The position numbers and the translations under genes were made by a program. The notes under the pieces are model-generated. The model was not told the origin of the DNA, did not search any database, and was given only the letters and a program-made list of their open reading frames with translations. A stretch of 6,465 nucleotides of DNA from NCBI GenBank assembly GCA_946611025.1, contig CAMOCR010000041.1, positions 1 through 6,465 of the forward strand, written 5' to 3'. Source of the stretch: an uncultured Alphaproteobacteria bacterium. Its GTDB lineage: Bacteria; Pseudomonadota; Alphaproteobacteria; Rs-D84. Shown piece by piece: positions 4,310-6,465 of the stretch (the stretch's first letter is position 1; every line of letters begins with the position of its first letter).

Positions 4310-5776
4310 TTACTTTATTTTTTTATCAATCACATACGCAATCGGCAGGTATATAATCGCATATCCACCAATCGCCACCTCCAGCATCCAAATCGATGTG
4401 ACGGGAACGAAACTAAGCCCGATGCCCAACACCGCCGCCAGAAATGAAAACGCGATAATTGCGTGAAATGTGCGTTTGTCTGTTTGCCACAGACCGCGTT
4501 TGCGACATGCGCGCCCCAAAAGATAGTTTTTCAAATACCCACTGACCACAATTCCAATTGGAATCGCCAAATAGCCAACAAATGGGAACAACGACAAATA
4601 CAACACTGATGCCGCGCCCAATGACACCATACTGGTGCGAACCGGCGTTTTTACATCTTGGGACGCGTACAGGGTTTTGCTGTAAATCTGGCTAATCAGC
4701 ATGGCGGGCAGGACAAATACCTGAATCATGATTGCAACGGCGACCGCATGTGTTGATTCGGGTGTCCATGCGCCATGTTGGAACAGATATTTAATAATTG
4801 GTTCCGCCAACACGAACAGTCCCGCCACACATGGCAATATCAACATCATCGAACGGCGCATAGATGAATTTTGTTGGATATGCACACTGCGCATATTATT
4901 TTGTGCCAACGCGTTTGATATTGATGATATCAGCACCGTTCCCACCGCCAAACCAATCATTGCAAATGGCAATTGGACAATTCGGTCGGCGTAATATAAC
5001 CATGAAACCGCACCAGACTGCCAACTGGCAACCATAGTCCCCAGAATAATTGTGATTTGATAGAACCCACTGCCAACAATGCTGATGCCAAAGCGGCCAA
5101 ACATGTTGCGAATTTGTTTGTTCCATTTTGGCACAATCAGGCGCAGTCCAAAATGCCGCCGCCGTACGCGCAACCATAAAATGCCAAACTGTAATACCCC
5201 CGACAGCAACACCGTTCCCGCCATGATATACAATGTGTTCGCGCCGGCGCCGGTGTACATTGCGACCAACAATGCACCAATCAGCATAATGTTTAACAGC
5301 ACCGGCATAAATGCCGCCAATAAAAATCGTGAAAACGCATTCAGCACCGCCGATAAAAACGCCGCGCCACATATAAATATAACATAGACAAACATTATGC
5401 GCGAAATTGTCACGGTCAATTGCATTTTACCAGGGTCTTCGGCAAAGCCGGGTGCCAATCCCCAAATTACCAATGGCATAAATATTTCAAACAATATGGT
5501 GATGCCCAACAACACAACCATCAGCCACGAAAACACGTTTTTAGCAAATCCCGCGTCATGCTTGGAATCGGTGTACATTGGAATAAATATGGCGGACAGT
5601 GCCCCTTCGCCCAATAAATCGCGGAATAAATTCGGCAACCGAAACGCCGCCAAGAATATGTCGGATAACCGACCCGCACCCAAAACGCGCGCAATCAGCA
5701 TGTCGCGCACGAACCCAAATATGCGGCTGATGCCGGTCATGGCACCAACCCCGAAAATATGTTTGCCAAGTTTCAT
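4310..5776 (-). CDS. murJ: MurJ lipid II flippase (MviN)
   Basis: The 488-residue polytopic membrane protein moves lipid II from the inner to the outer face of the cytoplasmic membrane for peptidoglycan synthesis. It keeps the MurJ/MviN N-terminal signature: SRIFGFVRD with Arg18 and Arg24, Asp39 in LSDIF, and FRLPNLFRDLLGEGA with Arg52. The first three arginine/aspartate positions coincide with those known to be essential in E. coli MurJ. The DRIVQLP block (264-270) carries Arg265, the likely counterpart of E. coli Arg270. About 14 hydrophobic segments span the rest, and the length is close to the usual 500-520. It has no Shine-Dalgarno; the -10 box ends 7 nt before ATG 5776. It diverges from bamD across 54 bp and precedes rlpA on the same strand. 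Confidence 0.97.
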   Translation of the reverse strand: MKLGKHIFGVGAMTGISRIFGFVRDMLIARVLGAGRLSDIFLAAFRLPNLFRDLLGEGALSAIFIPMYTDSKHDAGFAKNVFSWLMVVLLGITILFEIFMPLVIWGLAPGFAEDPGKMQLTVTISRIMFVYVIFICGAAFLSAVLNAFSRFLLAAFMPVLLNIMLIGALLVAMYTGAGANTLYIMAGTVLLSGVLQFGILWLRVRRRHFGLRLIVPKWNKQIRNMFGRFGISIVGSGFYQITIILGTMVASWQSGAVSWLYYADRIVQLPFAMIGLAVGTVLISSISNALAQNNMRSVHIQQNSSMRRSMMLILPCVAGLFVLAEPIIKYLFQHGAWTPESTHAVAVAIMIQVFVLPAMLISQIYSKTLYASQDVKTPVRTSMVSLGAASVLYLSLFPFVGYLAIPIGIVVSGYLKNYLLGRACRKRGLWQTDKRTFHAIIAFSFLAAVLGIGLSFVPVTSIWMLEVAIGGYAIIYLPIAYVIDKKIK

Positions 5777-5791
5777 AAGTTTTATTATACT
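5763..5791 (+). promoter_or_regulatory. bamD promoter overlapping the murJ start and -10
   Basis: TTGCCA (5763-5768, 5 of 6) and TATACT (5786-5791, 5 of 6) are 17 bp apart. The -35 lies inside the first codons of murJ, and the -10 shares bases 5786-5789 with the murJ -10 on the other strand. The predicted leader to ATG 5831 is about 33 nt. Confidence 0.55.
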
Positions 5792-5813
5792 AATCTTTGA
5801 AATATAAAATCAA
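5784..5813 (-). promoter_or_regulatory. murJ promoter; leaderless start predicted
   Basis: On the minus strand TTGATT (5813-5808, 4 of 6) and a perfect TATAAT (5789-5784) are 18 bp apart. Seven bases separate the -10 from ATG 5776, so transcription should start at the start codon or one base before it, leaving no room for a ribosome site. Confidence 0.65.
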
Positions 5814-5830
5814 GACAGGAATAAAACCAA

Positions 5831-6465
5831 ATGAAAAAATTAGTTTCAGTGTTTTGTATGGCGGTTGCGCTGGCGGGGTGTGCGGGCAATAAAAAAATTA
5901 TTGCCGAACAATCGTTGCCTGATATTTATGATGCGGCATACACCGATTTTAATAAAAAGCACTATGCCGATGCCGCGGAAAAATTTACCGCCGCCGAAAC
6001 CCAATACCCCGCCAGTCCATGGGCGGCAGATGCGCTGATTATGGCGGCGTATTCATATTATCTGGATGATGATTTTGCAGGTGCGTTGTTGGCAACCGAT
6101 CGATTTATGCGTTTTCACCCAGGGCATGTCGATGTGCCATATGTGATGTATTTGCGTGGCATGTGTCATTATCGCCAGGTTAGCGATGTTCGCCGCGAAC
6201 CCGGCGAATCGGCATATGCATTGGCACAATTTCAGCAATTAGTGGAACGTTTCCCGTCCAGCGAATATGCGAAAAACGCGAAAAACAAAATCATTATTTT
6301 GAAAAACTATATTGCGGGCAAAATTATGTACGCGGCACGCAACGATATGGCGGCGCAAAATTGGCCATCTGCGATTACACGCTTTCAATCAATTATTACC
6401 GATGCCACCGAAACCGTCATGACAGCAGAGGCATTATATCGCCTGACGGAATGTTATACGGCAAT
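5831..6465 (+). CDS. bamD: Outer membrane assembly lipoprotein BamD, C-terminus cut by window edge
   Basis: The frame opens at ATG 5831 and is still open at the right edge (211 full codons seen; E. coli BamD is about 245). BamD is the essential lipoprotein of the BAM complex, which inserts beta-barrel proteins into the outer membrane. Visible features are lipobox LAGC with Cys17, then tetratricopeptide-like helical repeats: IYDAAYTDFNKKHYADAAEKF (roughly 32-52), the AYSYYLDDDFAGALLATDRFMRFHP block (about 72-96), the family signature VPYVMYLRGMCHY (about 101-113), a FQQLVERFPSSEYAKNA block, and the NWPSAITRFQSII repeat. A weak AGGA (5817-5820) lies 10 nt before the ATG. It is divergent from murJ with overlapping promoters. 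Only the last few dozen residues should be missing. Confidence 0.95.
   Translation, partial: MKKLVSVFCMAVALAGCAGNKKIIAEQSLPDIYDAAYTDFNKKHYADAAEKFTAAETQYPASPWAADALIMAAYSYYLDDDFAGALLATDRFMRFHPGHVDVPYVMYLRGMCHYRQVSDVRREPGESAYALAQFQQLVERFPSSEYAKNAKNKIIILKNYIAGKIMYAARNDMAAQNWPSAITRFQSIITDATETVMTAEALYRLTECYTA

Noticed and set aside
4310..5776. Antisense open frames across murJ
   Set aside because: Several long frames exist on both strands, but only the 488-codon minus-strand frame shows a known family; the rest reflect codon composition.

Overview
The window looks like a chromosomal segment of a Gram-negative bacterium, probably an uncultured alphaproteobacterium of modest GC with a compact genome. 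The pointers are an outer-membrane assembly lipoprotein (BamD), lipobox signal peptides, an RlpA-type lipoprotein with a SPOR domain, and a Smr protein whose layout (DLH, then ITGxxGVL, then PxWxxE) matches the small alphaproteobacterial Smr proteins. This placement is inferred from family resemblance only. Gut-associated low-GC alphaproteobacteria are one candidate group.

Layout from left to right. Positions 1-456 (minus) hold the N-terminal part of a lipoprotein alpha/beta hydrolase that runs off the left edge and is easy to miss because it has no stop in the window. Positions 457-900 are non-coding and unusually structured: two strong hairpin terminators, a 21-bp copy of a tRNA 3' end, a 19-bp direct repeat, and several hairpins next to sequences resembling tRNA 3' ends. 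Next come tRNA-Arg(ACG) (901-977, minus) and htpX (1052-1981, minus). An M23 peptidoglycan endopeptidase (2071-2895, plus) diverges from htpX and converges on a small Smr-domain gene (2902-3273, minus). A bidirectional terminator (3312-3343) separates smr from an rlpA-like gene (3367-4242, minus). Then come murJ (4310-5776, minus) and, divergent from it, the start of bamD (5831 to the right edge, plus).

Most of the protein genes concern the cell envelope: lipid II flipping (MurJ), outer-membrane protein assembly (BamD), septal peptidoglycan binding or remodelling (RlpA-like), peptidoglycan hydrolysis (M23), membrane protein quality control (HtpX), and a predicted surface or periplasmic lipoprotein hydrolase. 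Genes are transcribed mainly as single units, each with a recognisable sigma-70-like promoter. htpX and rlpA have normal Shine-Dalgarno leaders. The M23 gene, smr and murJ have the -10 box only 6-9 nt before the ATG and no Shine-Dalgarno sequence, which predicts leaderless or nearly leaderless mRNAs.

I see no clear multi-gene defence or biosynthetic system. The least explained part is the tRNA-Arg-adjacent region (542-900), where structured repeats are joined to partial tRNA 3' ends in both orientations.
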